DNA from: Ktedonobacter sp. SOSP1-85
Lineage (GTDB): Bacteria; Chloroflexota; Ktedonobacteria; Ktedonobacterales; Ktedonobacteraceae
Direction: 5' to 3'
NCBI RefSeq assembly: GCF_016587415.1
Contig: NZ_BNJI01000001.1
Coordinates: forward strand, 2,023,501 to 2,087,500
DNA length: 64,000 bases
Shown here: positions 42,802 through 52,255 of the stretch, in pieces
How the letters are laid out: every line of letters starts with the position of its first letter
Position numbering within the stretch: the stretch's first letter is position 1
Translations under genes and position numbers: made by a program
The notes under the pieces: generated by a model
The model's input: the letters and a program-made list of their open reading frames with translations, nothing else
Databases searched by the model: none
What the model was told of the DNA's origin: nothing

Positions 42802-45800
42802 TTAGAAGTAATAAGTGGCGCAACCAACCTGAATGCCAGCGCCAACCGAGATGATCAGGCCGACATCGCCCGGGCGTGCCAGGTTCTGCTGGCGCGCCTG
42901 CTCAAGCGCGTAGGGAAGCGACGAGGTAAAGAGATCGTGCTCCGCCTGCACATCGACCAGTTTCTCGGCGCTTACATTCAGTGTCTTGCCCAGGTCGGCA
43001 ATAAACTGGGACGAGATCTGGGGCGGCAGGATAACCTTCACCCGCTCCAGGTCCAGTTGCTCAAGCGCCAGAAGCTCCTGCACCGTCTCCTGAATACATT
43101 GCAGGTAGTATTCCTGGAGGCAGGGATCGGTTGCGACAGAGAGCGTCATCTTACCGTTGTGCAGTTCGGTATGGGAATTGATGGCTCCAAGATAATCCGT
43201 AAAGTACTTGAAGACAAAGTTCCCAAACCCCGTCTGTCCATCGGCACTCTCGGCCAGGATCATAGCCGAGCCGGTCTCCTCGATGCCACGCAGCACATCT
43301 GGCCGGTACTCGCGATTATTTTCGATCTCGGAGGCCATGACCAGCGCGTTGTTGACCTTCTGGGCCTTGATCATACCAATCGCGGTATGACAGGCATTCA
43401 GCAGGCCAATCGAGCCATTGAAGACGTCGAAGACAAAGGTCTTCTTATCCGTCACCTTCTCGATCTCTTCATTGATTTTCAGGTCACCCTGGCTCAATGC
43501 GGCTATCGCAGGCTCACTTAAGAACTCGTCGCGATAGACACCGGCATAGATCATCAGGTCGATATCCTTGCGATCATATGAGGAGGCGGCCAGGCAGTTC
43601 TCAGCAGCGGCGTTAACCAGGGCCAACGCCTCTTTTTTCACAGGAGACTGAGCTGGCAGCGTACCGATGCTCTCCACACGCACGCGTCGCGTTGGTGGCA
43701 GGAGAGGAACGGTATGACGCTGTTCAGATGGAACCTTCTGCACCTTTTCGCCCGCGTCGACACGGCGCATGCGCTCAGGCAGGTCATCGAAGGTATAAAT
43801 GGCGGCTCCGATGGTCGCACCAGAGCCGGTAATACCCAGGACCGCGTTATCGCCTGACTGAATACGACCCGAACGAATATGGTCAGCGATGGCAATCATC
43901 TGCGTCGTGGTCGCGGTATTCCCACGCTCGGCAATGTTGTTGATTACATTCTCCTGCGTGCAGATCTCTTTACCGAAGTGGCTATTGATTTCACGCGCCG
44001 CGTCGCGAATCGTCGTGCTGGAGGTCTGGTGAATAATCACATGCTGGAAGGAATCGCTAGGCCAGCCGGAGCTTGCGATGACGTTCGCCGCGTGAGCGAC
44101 CGCATGTTTCATGTTGACCGCCGAAACCTTGACGGCATCGGTATACATGATCGAGCCGCCATGCTCGCGATCTGTTACCTTACCGATACAGTCACGGCTG
44201 TAATGACCCAGAGAGAACATGTCGAACTCGTGGAAGCCCACCTTCTGGTTGGGAGCGCGCTCCAGGAGGACCGCCGCGCCAGCATCACCCACCGTCAGGC
44301 AGGGGAGGCGCGAGTCCATAAAGCCCTCCAGTTCCTTCTGAGCGGTCAGCGCGATATGCGTGATATACTCACCACTTACGGCGATACCGCGCCGGATCAG
44401 ACCAGCCTTGAGGAAGGAATCGACAATATTGATAGCGGTAAAGAGACCTGTGCAGGCGTTGTCGATATCAAAGGCGATAGCGTTCTTCAAGCCAAAATGG
44501 TGCTTCAAACGTATCGCCGTGCTTGGCTCAAAGGAGAAACTGAAGTTTGGGGCATCGCAACGAGATATGCTCCCGCTGACGATCATGTCGATATCTTCAG
44601 GATTGTACTTTGAGCGTTCAAGGCAATCTGCCACGGCCTGGCGCGCAATATCAATCGAGAACTCAGTTTCGCCCGCCATGCGGCGCGACTTAATACCGGT
44701 CAGGCGCGCAAAGGGGAAGCGAATGGGACTGACACAGCCCTGGATTACCTCTTCCGAGGTCACGACCTTGGGCGGTAGATAAGTTCCCAGGCTCTCGATT
44801 ACTGTATTCATCAATAGCGTCGGCGAGGAGTCAGCCTGCATGGGCTTCGGTTCCGGCTGCGTTGGCACCATAGGCTCCTCTACAGCAGGAAGCTCGACCT
44901 CGGCAATGGCTTGAACCATGGTTTCAGATGGTGCAGTTACCTGTGGCGCAGACACACTCTCCAGAACGCTGGCGAGTTCAGCGATGGTCTGAAACTCGAA
45001 GAGTTTCTCCAGTGGCAGGTCAATACCAGCCTCTTTGGCCCTGGCTACAATCTCCAGGCTCTGGATGGAGGCTCCGCCCAGGTCGAAGTAGTTGTCGTGG
45101 ATACCGACACGACTCAGCCCCAGCACCTCAGTCCAGATTTCCGCCAGCTTCTGCTCCGTCGCGTTGCGGGGCGCGACGAACTGCTCTTCCAGTTCAGGGC
45201 GCTCGCTATTGGGCGAGGGCAGGGCCTTGCGGTCCACCTTACCATTTGGTGTCAGCGGCAAGGCGCTCAGGAAGAGGAAGGCCGAAGGAACCATGTAGGA
45301 TGGCAGGTGCTGACCCAGGAAGGTGCGCAATTCCTCAAGCGTAAGGCCCGCCTCCTGAGGTGAGAGCAGAAGCGAATCGCTCACGGCAGGGATATGCTCA
45401 CCCACCTGCTCGGGGACAAGATAGGCCACGAGGCGCTTATTTCCAGGCATATCCTCGCGCGCAATGACGATTGCCTCTTTCACGTTTGGATGCTGGCTTA
45501 GTGCGGCCTCGATCTCGCCCAGTTCGATACGGAAGCCTCGTATCTTGACCTGGTGATCGATACGACCCAGAAACTCAATCACGCCATCCGGGCGATAGCG
45601 CGCAAGGTCGCCCGAGCGGAAGAGGCGTACACCCTCAAACGTGCTGAATGGATCGGGAATAAACTTCTCGCGGTTCAACTCGGGGCGCTGGTGGTAGCCG
45701 CGTGCGATGCCTACACCACCGATGTATAGCTCGCCTGAGACACCTACAGGAACAGGCTGCTGGGCCTCATCCAGGATATAGATCTGTGTGTTGGCAATGG

Positions 45801-48315
45801 GGCGGCCAATCGGAATTACCGTTTCCTTGCTGCCAGGCTGGCAGGCCCAGTAGGTCACATCAATCGCGGCCTCGGTTGGGCCATAGAGGTTATGCAGTTG
45901 GGACTTGAGGTGAGCAAAGAAGCGCTCCTGGAGATCATAGGTCAGGGCCTCGCCGCTACAGATAACACGCTTGAGGCTTTGACAACGCACCTCCAGGTGA
46001 GGCTCCAGCAAGAAGGCATGTAGCATCGAGGGCACAAAGTGCAGCGTGCTAATGCGCTGATCCTGAATAAGCTTCGCCAGGTAGGCCGCATCTGACTGCC
46101 CGCCGGGGCGAGCCATGACGAGCGTGGCGCCGCTGATCAGGGGCCAGAAGAACTCCCAGACCGAGACATCAAAGCTGAAGGGCGTCTTTTGCAGCACACG
46201 ATCCTCGGCAGTCAGGTGGTATTCCTGCTGCATCCAGTGCAGGCGGTTGCAGACACCACGATGCGTATTCATCACGCCCTTAGGCTTGCCTGTCGAGCCA
46301 GAGGTATAGATCATGTAGATGAGGTTTTCCGGGCGCAGGTCGAGCGTAAGGTTATCCAGCTCGCCGCCGTTGTCCGCGCCCCAGTTGGCATCCAGCGTGA
46401 GCACGCGGGCGCTATGTTGCGGCAGTTGCTCAAGCAGCGCCGATTGTGTCAGCAGGACTGACACGGTGGCATCCTCAAGCATGTAGGCCAGGCGCTCCTG
46501 TGGATAGGCGGGGTCCATCGGGACATAGGCACCCCCAGCCTTTAGCACACCCAACAGGGCCACGACCATCTCGACGGAGCGCTCCATGCAGACGCCGACC
46601 AGGGTATCGGGTTTGACACCACGCGAGCGTAGTTCACGTGCCAGCAGGTTCGCGCGTCGGTTCAGCTCACGATAGGTCAATGAGCTGCCTTCATAAGCCA
46701 GCGCCTCGGCATTGGGGGTGCGCTGAGCCTGCTCTTCAAAGAGTTGGGGAATGCTGGCTTGCTCTGGATAGGTGGCCTCGGTCGCGTTCCACTCTACCAG
46801 GACCTGGTGCTTCTCCGCCCCGGTCAGCAGCGGAAGCGAGAGGATAGGCTGCTCAGGCTGAGCCACGATACCCTCCAGCAGCACCAGCAAGTGTCCGCCC
46901 ATGCGCTCGATCGTCGCATCATCAAAGAGATCAACGTTGTAGCGAAAATCGGCCGAGAGGCCACCATCCATCTCAAAGATGGTCAGGGTCAGGTCAAAGG
47001 GTGCGCCCTGCTGACCCATGACATACGGTTCAAGCTTGAGCGCGGGCAGGGCGACCGCATGATGTCCATTCGCGCCATTATGCGCATGGGAGCCATTTTG
47101 CCCATTGCTGCTCATCTGACTCAGGAGGGCCAGTTCACTCTCGTCGCGCTTGCGAGGGCGGTCCCAGATGAAGAGCGACTGGAAGATCGGCGAGTAGCTG
47201 GGATCACGCCTGGGCTGCAAGCGCTCAACGATGACCGGGAAGGGGAGATCCTGGTGCTCCAGGGCCTCGGTAACAGTCTCGCGCACCCGGTTCAGCAGCT
47301 CTTTAAAGCTGGGATTGCCCGCCAGGCTGGTGCGCAAAGCGGCTGGATTGACCAGGTAGCCGACGATCTTCTCCAGATCGGCGCGGCTACGACCGAGCAT
47401 GGGCGTCCCCACCAGCACATCATCCTGGTGACTATAACGATAGAGTAGAGTCTTAAAGGCCGCCAATACGATCATAAAGAGGGTAGCCTTCTCAGACTGG
47501 GCCAGGGCGCGTAGCTTGCGCGTCAGGTCAGCGCTGAAGGGGAAGCTATGCGAGGCGCCACGATAGGTCTGCACCGGTGGGCGGGGGCGATCCAAAGGCA
47601 GGTTCAGCAGTGGTAGCTCGCCTGCCAGCTTCTCCTGCCAGTAGGACCAGAGGCGCTCGCCCTCTGGGCTCTTCGCCAGCTCGGACTGCCAGCGGACATA
47701 CTCCGTAAAAGCAGGGCCTGCGGCGGGAAGCGCCGCCTGTGATCCCGCGACTCGCGTGGCATAGAGGAGATAGAGTTCATCAATCAGAATATCAAGCGAC
47801 CAGAAGTCCAGCGCGATATGATGCACGGTGAGCGCCAGGATATGCTCCTGGGGGGCGCGCTGGAAGAGCTGAATACGCATGATAGGCCCCTTCTCCAGAT
47901 TGAAGGGACGATTGCCTTCTACGAGGAGGCGCTGCTTGAGCGCCTCTTCAGACCAGGAGAAGGCATCGATGCGCTCGATGGGGATCTCCTGCTGGCGCTG
48001 GAAATACTGGACAGGCTCGCCCTCCCTGGTGGCATAGGTCGCGGTCAGGATCGGGTAGCGACGCGCCAGCTCCTGGAAGGCGAATTGTAGTGCCTGGATA
48101 TCTAACGCGGCTTGAATGCGCGCGGAGTAGAGCAGATTATAGGCAGCGCTTTCGGGAGCGAGGCGATAGAGGAACCAGAGGGCACGCTGTCCCTGGGACA
48201 ACGTGGCCCACTCTAGCTCGACCTTCGCCGCAGCTTTTTCACGGAGCAGGCGCTCCAGAAGCGCTCGTTTCTGTTCGGGAGAAAGACCTGCAAGTTTCTT
48301 GGACGCTTCACTCAT
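42802..48315 (-). CDS. NRPS module (C-A-T) fused to tandem KAS III domains
   Basis: An 1837-aa megaenzyme. Residues 1-25 form a docking-like helix (L-S-P-E-Q-K-R-A-L-L-E-R-L-L-R). A condensation domain follows (about 35-480) with V-H-H-I-A-L-D-F; its G-Q-R-A-L-W-F-L-Y-R-L opening resembles hybrid PKS-NRPS condensation domains. The adenylation domain (about 520-1010) has code residues Asp, Val, Trp, His, Ile, Ser, Leu, Ile, Asp, matching serine activators. The carrier domain has Ser1083. Then come two KAS III folds, from about 1169 and about 1546. The first has the full triad: Cys1288 (D-N-A-C-T-G), His (I-I-H-Q-T-S-S) and Asn (E-R-G-N-T-A). The second has Ser, Pro and Leu at those places and cannot be catalytic. 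No thioesterase or reductase follows. It starts 5 bp after the upstream gene with GGAGAGGAA. Confidence 0.93.
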   Translation of the reverse strand: MSEASKKLAGLSPEQKRALLERLLREKAAAKVELEWATLSQGQRALWFLYRLAPESAAYNLLYSARIQAALDIQALQFAFQELARRYPILTATYATREGEPVQYFQRQQEIPIERIDAFSWSEEALKQRLLVEGNRPFNLEKGPIMRIQLFQRAPQEHILALTVHHIALDFWSLDILIDELYLLYATRVAGSQAALPAAGPAFTEYVRWQSELAKSPEGERLWSYWQEKLAGELPLLNLPLDRPRPPVQTYRGASHSFPFSADLTRKLRALAQSEKATLFMIVLAAFKTLLYRYSHQDDVLVGTPMLGRSRADLEKIVGYLVNPAALRTSLAGNPSFKELLNRVRETVTEALEHQDLPFPVIVERLQPRRDPSYSPIFQSLFIWDRPRKRDESELALLSQMSSNGQNGSHAHNGANGHHAVALPALKLEPYVMGQQGAPFDLTLTIFEMDGGLSADFRYNVDLFDDATIERMGGHLLVLLEGIVAQPEQPILSLPLLTGAEKHQVLVEWNATEATYPEQASIPQLFEEQAQRTPNAEALAYEGSSLTYRELNRRANLLARELRSRGVKPDTLVGVCMERSVEMVVALLGVLKAGGAYVPMDPAYPQERLAYMLEDATVSVLLTQSALLEQLPQHSARVLTLDANWGADNGGELDNLTLDLRPENLIYMIYTSGSTGKPKGVMNTHRGVCNRLHWMQQEYHLTAEDRVLQKTPFSFDVSVWEFFWPLISGATLVMARPGGQSDAAYLAKLIQDQRISTLHFVPSMLHAFLLEPHLEVRCQSLKRVICSGEALTYDLQERFFAHLKSQLHNLYGPTEAAIDVTYWACQPGSKETVIPIGRPIANTQIYILDEAQQPVPVGVSGELYIGGVGIARGYHQRPELNREKFIPDPFSTFEGVRLFRSGDLARYRPDGVIEFLGRIDHQVKIRGFRIELGEIEAALSQHPNVKEAIVIAREDMPGNKRLVAYLVPEQVGEHIPAVSDSLLLSPQEAGLTLEELRTFLGQHLPSYMVPSAFLFLSALPLTPNGKVDRKALPSPNSERPELEEQFVAPRNATEQKLAEIWTEVLGLSRVGIHDNYFDLGGASIQSLEIVARAKEAGIDLPLEKLFEFQTIAELASVLESVSAPQVTAPSETMVQAIAEVELPAVEEPMVPTQPEPKPMQADSSPTLLMNTVIESLGTYLPPKVVTSEEVIQGCVSPIRFPFARLTGIKSRRMAGETEFSIDIARQAVADCLERSKYNPEDIDMIVSGSISRCDAPNFSFSFEPSTAIRLKHHFGLKNAIAFDIDNACTGLFTAINIVDSFLKAGLIRRGIAVSGEYITHIALTAQKELEGFMDSRLPCLTVGDAGAAVLLERAPNQKVGFHEFDMFSLGHYSRDCIGKVTDREHGGSIMYTDAVKVSAVNMKHAVAHAANVIASSGWPSDSFQHVIIHQTSSTTIRDAAREINSHFGKEICTQENVINNIAERGNTATTTQMIAIADHIRSGRIQSGDNAVLGITGSGATIGAAIYTFDDLPERMRRVDAGEKVQKVPSEQRHTVPLLPPTRRVRVESIGTLPAQSPVKKEALALVNAAAENCLAASSYDRKDIDLMIYAGVYRDEFLSEPAIAALSQGDLKINEEIEKVTDKKTFVFDVFNGSIGLLNACHTAIGMIKAQKVNNALVMASEIENNREYRPDVLRGIEETGSAMILAESADGQTGFGNFVFKYFTDYLGAINSHTELHNGKMTLSVATDPCLQEYYLQCIQETVQELLALEQLDLERVKVILPPQISSQFIADLGKTLNVSAEKLVDVQAEHDLFTSSLPYALEQARQQNLARPGDVGLIISVGAGIQVGCATYYF

Positions 48316-48320
48316 TCGTT

Positions 48321-51300
48321 TTATTCCTCTCCCTGTACCATTTGTTTGAGCAAGGAGTCTATTTCATCTTCGGGCAACTGATCGAGCTGAGTCAGGAGCG
48401 CGGCCGCTTCCTGCGGACTCATCTTACCAGCATCCTGAGCCTGGGCTGCGGCTGGTTGCTCACCCTGTTCCGCAAGCATTTGTTGCAACAAGGCATCTAC
48501 ATCCTGATCGGAGAGCTCGTCGAGCTGATCCAGCAACTGCTGAGCCTGGTCCTGGTTAAGCACCTCCTCCGGCTGAGAAGGTGCTTCCACGGCTACCGTG
48601 GTCACAGTGGGCAACTGCTCAAGGAGCTGGCTCGCGAACTGCGCGATGCTTGGCCCCTGGAGGAATGTGACAATCGGAACGCGCACCCCCAGCGCCTGCT
48701 CAATACGGTTCTTCAGTTCAATCGCCATTAGCGAATCCAGGCCCAGGGTTGTGAGTGGCTGATCGCCATCCAGACGCTCAGCCGGAACACGCAGCACTGC
48801 CGCGACCTGCTCGCTTAGATACTGCTCTAGCAACGACAGGCGCTCAGAGCCAGTGGCACGCAGGATGGCATCAATCCCACTCCCCGTCGATGTCGGCGTC
48901 TGCGGTGCTAACTGCTCGCTTGTATCCTCAACAAGGTAGGAGACCAGCGGTAGGGCCGCGATCTGAGGATAGAACTCGCGCAAGAGTTGCCAGTCGAGCT
49001 TTAGCACGCCAACCTGGGCGGCCTGTTGCGGGATGAGCAGTTCGAGGGCGGCCAGGACATCACGAGGCGAGATACGCTGAATGCCATGGCTCTCCCAGTA
49101 CTCATGCACGCGCTGGCCTTCGGCGGTCGCGCCAAAGCCAATCTCGGAGACTGCGCCCCAGTCGATACTGATGGCGGGCAGGCCCTGTGCGCGCTGGTAA
49201 TGCGCCAGGCTATCCATAAAGGCGCCCGCCGCCGCGTAGTTACCCTGGGCTGCGGAGCCGAAGAGCGAGGCACCCGACGAGAACGAGACAAAGAAGTCCA
49301 GGCGGCTCTCCTGAAAGAGTGTATGCAGGAGCCAGCTCCCGATGACCTTGGGGCGGAAGACCGCGTCCAGGGCGGATGCATCCAGGTTGATCAGCGGTTT
49401 GACCAGGGGCTGTCCCAGCGCATCCTGCCAGACAGAGGCGGCATGCAGAATACCCTTGATGGGAGGATGGCCCTGGCGCATGTGATCGGCCAGGAAGGCA
49501 CGAAGCTGCGCCTCGTCCGTCACGTCGAGCTGAACACAGTGAACCGTCACGCCCTCGGCCTCTAGCTCGCGAATGCCGCGAACGAGGCTCGCCAGGCGAT
49601 CCGTAGTCGGGATACGATCCCATTCGGAGCGCGGCGGTACCTGGGTGCGCCCAGCGAGAATAAGCGAACGTGCGCCCTTCTGTGCCAGCCAGCGCGCAAC
49701 CTCAAAACCCAGGCCCCAGAGGCCTCCAGTCACCAGATAGCTACCCTGCGCACGAATATGCAGGTCGCGCGCGACAAAGTCGTGGCTATGCACCATGCGC
49801 GCGACATAGCGCTCGCCCTGGCGGAAGGCTACCTGGTCCTCGCGACTGGTGTCAAGCAGGCTCGCATAGAGCTGCTGCGCGCCCTCCTCAATGCCCTCCT
49901 GGCTAGAGAGGTCGATAAGCGCCCCCCAGATTTCGGGATGCTCCATCGCGCAGGTGCGCCCCAGGCCCCAGAGCGGAGACTGCGCCACCGCCAGCGCGGC
50001 ATTATCGGAGGTCACGGCCTGGGCGTCGCGCGTGACCAGCCAGAGGCGCGGGAGTTGCGCGCTCGTATTCTGTGCCAGGGATTGCATCACGCCCAACGCC
50101 GAGGTCGTGCTCAGCGCGAGATCGCGCTCAAGCGTCTGCGCAGTTGTCTGCCCGCTTGGCATCGAGTCTAGACTCCAGAGATGCACTACGCCCCGCAGCG
50201 GGGTCGCAAAGGTCTCTTGAACGCGACTGATAACGCGCTGTACATCGTTCAATTGCGCGGGTTGAACCTGGTAACGGCCCGAGCCAAGCTCGCCATAGTG
50301 GCTACCCGCCTGGACAAGCGCGCACTGCTGGCCTCGCGCCTGCAAGTATTGTGCCAGGCGCTGGCCCACGCCCTGGCGATCCGCGAAGATCAACCAGGTG
50401 CCAGAACGCTCCTTGGGCCAGTCTGTCTGCTCGCCAGGAGCGAAGCTCTGCTTCTCCCAGCGCAACTCATACAGCCAGGAGGAGAGATCGACCTCGGGCG
50501 CGGGCGGTGCCAAAGGTGTCGAGCGCTGGAGCTGGATACCCTTCGCCTCTATCAGCAGACGTCCATCCTCGGAGAAGACACGTACATGGCCCTCCAGGGT
50601 TGTCGCATCCGGGCGAATCTGCTGATCCAGGGTCGCATGGCTCCAGGCAATCTTGCCGGGACGTTCGTGCATCTTGAAGCTCTGCAAACCCACGGGAAGG
50701 TACAGCACACCCTCACCCGCGCCAAGGGATTGGGGAAGCGCAGAGGTGAGGACCTGGAGACATGAATCGAGCAGGGCGGGATGCACCTGGTAACGCTCAC
50801 GCTCACTCTCGAAGGCAGGTGAGAGGCTAACGCGCCCCAACGCCTCACCATCGCGCCGCCAGAGTTGACGGATGCTGCGATAGTCTTCATCCAACTCAAT
50901 ACCATGCTGCTCCAGGCGCTGATAGAAGGCATCAAGCACGACCTCCTCCTGACAGCGCTGCTGAACTGCCTGCAAGCTCTCATCGCTTGCCTCGGTATAT
51001 ACAGCACCATGATGACCATTCGGCTGTGAGTTGCCATTAAAAGCAGGCCCATTGCTTTGCTCAGGCATGGAAGGCGCAAAGGAATCAAGAGTGTATGAGC
51101 TGGGCTCTGGCCCTTGAGGCTCTTCCTCGGCGCTGAGCTCACGCAGGCGATTGAGATGGGGCATGCTCGCCATTACGACTTCGGTCTCTATACCAAAATC
51201 GAGCTGACAGGCAATCTCGTTGACCCCTACCGCCCGCAATTGGCGCACCAGGGGGAGACAGCTCTCGGGCGTGCCAAAGAGCACACGCTGCGTCGAGATC

Positions 51301-52241
51301 ATGCGCTCAAAGACAAAACTCAGATACTCGTTGACGTCCTCCTCAGAGAGCGTCGCCAAGTCAACCTGTTGCCCACGGCTATAGGCAACGGCGTTCAGAA
51401 GGTAGGCCGCCGAGCGCAGATAATCGCAGAAGGGACCCTTGGCCAGGTCATTGACGGCCTGCTCGCTCTCCGCGATGAAGGTATGCAGCATGACCGAGAC
51501 TTGCCCAGTCTGCGGGTCATAGCCATGAGCGGCGCGTGCGTCGCGATAGATCTTGATCTTCTCGCCCAACTCCTCGACGCTCTGGTTATACATATGCGTC
51601 AGGAGATTGGCGCCAATCTCACCCGCTTTGGCGAAGGTTTTAGGATTGCCCGCGGCGGTCACCCAGATAGGAATCTCGGGCTGGATAGGCGTGGGATAGG
51701 TGCGAATATCGACCATCTTGCCATCGCCACCCTTGACCTGCACGGACTCGCCGCGCCAGAGCTTACGCACCGTCTCGATGCCTTCGTACATCACCTCGTT
51801 GCGCCGCTCATAATGATCGGGGAAGAGTGCGAAGTCATTAGGATGCCAGCCCGAGGCAATGGAGAGACCCACACGACCCCCAGAAAGATTGTCGACCATC
51901 GCCCACTCCTCAGCGACGCGGAGTGGATTGTGCAGCGGCAGCACGACGCTGCCGGCGCGCAGTTGAATCTGCCGGGTCTCACGCGCTAATGCTGCCTGCA
52001 AAATGGCAGGATTGGGATACAGCCAGCCATCACGGGTGAAGTGCCGCTCAGGGATCCACACCGATGAGAAGTCGTGGCTGTCCGCATATTTTGTGCTTTC
52101 GATAACCAGGCGGTATTTGTCGTGGTCATGGGTCGTCTCGCTACTAGCAAAGAAGATGAGACCAAACGTAATCCCCTGGTTGTGACTCTGTCTATTCATA
52201 AGCGCCACATTATCCTTTAAAGAAAAAGGAGGGTGGAACAT
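48321..52241 (-). CDS. Luciferase-like monooxygenase fused to half-DH, KR and ACP (PKS)
   Basis: A 1306-aa protein. Residues 20-365 form a flavin-dependent luciferase-like monooxygenase of the type found inside natural-product megaenzymes (S-S-V-W-I-P-E-R-H-F, R-A-G-S-V-V-L-P-L-H-N-P, S-I-A-S-G-W-H-P-N-D-F). Residues 430-560 are only the second hot-dog of a PKS dehydratase, with the acid motif H-P-A-L-L-D (Asp492). A ketoreductase follows (L-V-T-G-G-L-W-G-L-G near 830; G-N-Y-A-A-A-G-A-F). The carrier domain has Ser1170. The C-terminal 80 residues contain two similar acidic helices, probably docking. The first hot-dog of the dehydratase is on the preceding protein. Translation may start at Met15 (52199), since AGGAAGG lies too close to the first ATG. 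Confidence 0.92.
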   Translation of the reverse strand: MFHPPFSLKDNVALMNRQSHNQGITFGLIFFASSETTHDHDKYRLVIESTKYADSHDFSSVWIPERHFTRDGWLYPNPAILQAALARETRQIQLRAGSVVLPLHNPLRVAEEWAMVDNLSGGRVGLSIASGWHPNDFALFPDHYERRNEVMYEGIETVRKLWRGESVQVKGGDGKMVDIRTYPTPIQPEIPIWVTAAGNPKTFAKAGEIGANLLTHMYNQSVEELGEKIKIYRDARAAHGYDPQTGQVSVMLHTFIAESEQAVNDLAKGPFCDYLRSAAYLLNAVAYSRGQQVDLATLSEEDVNEYLSFVFERMISTQRVLFGTPESCLPLVRQLRAVGVNEIACQLDFGIETEVVMASMPHLNRLRELSAEEEPQGPEPSSYTLDSFAPSMPEQSNGPAFNGNSQPNGHHGAVYTEASDESLQAVQQRCQEEVVLDAFYQRLEQHGIELDEDYRSIRQLWRRDGEALGRVSLSPAFESERERYQVHPALLDSCLQVLTSALPQSLGAGEGVLYLPVGLQSFKMHERPGKIAWSHATLDQQIRPDATTLEGHVRVFSEDGRLLIEAKGIQLQRSTPLAPPAPEVDLSSWLYELRWEKQSFAPGEQTDWPKERSGTWLIFADRQGVGQRLAQYLQARGQQCALVQAGSHYGELGSGRYQVQPAQLNDVQRVISRVQETFATPLRGVVHLWSLDSMPSGQTTAQTLERDLALSTTSALGVMQSLAQNTSAQLPRLWLVTRDAQAVTSDNAALAVAQSPLWGLGRTCAMEHPEIWGALIDLSSQEGIEEGAQQLYASLLDTSREDQVAFRQGERYVARMVHSHDFVARDLHIRAQGSYLVTGGLWGLGFEVARWLAQKGARSLILAGRTQVPPRSEWDRIPTTDRLASLVRGIRELEAEGVTVHCVQLDVTDEAQLRAFLADHMRQGHPPIKGILHAASVWQDALGQPLVKPLINLDASALDAVFRPKVIGSWLLHTLFQESRLDFFVSFSSGASLFGSAAQGNYAAAGAFMDSLAHYQRAQGLPAISIDWGAVSEIGFGATAEGQRVHEYWESHGIQRISPRDVLAALELLIPQQAAQVGVLKLDWQLLREFYPQIAALPLVSYLVEDTSEQLAPQTPTSTGSGIDAILRATGSERLSLLEQYLSEQVAAVLRVPAERLDGDQPLTTLGLDSLMAIELKNRIEQALGVRVPIVTFLQGPSIAQFASQLLEQLPTVTTVAVEAPSQPEEVLNQDQAQQLLDQLDELSDQDVDALLQQMLAEQGEQPAAAQAQDAGKMSPQEAAALLTQLDQLPEDEIDSLLKQMVQGEE

Positions 52242-52255
52242 CCTTCCTGTTCAAC

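Noticed and set aside
44400..44820. HMG-CoA synthase-type beta-branching domain
   Set aside because: The active-site context D-N-A-C-T-G, the I-I-H-Q-T motif and the domain length match FabH/KAS III better, and no beta-branching partners are encoded.
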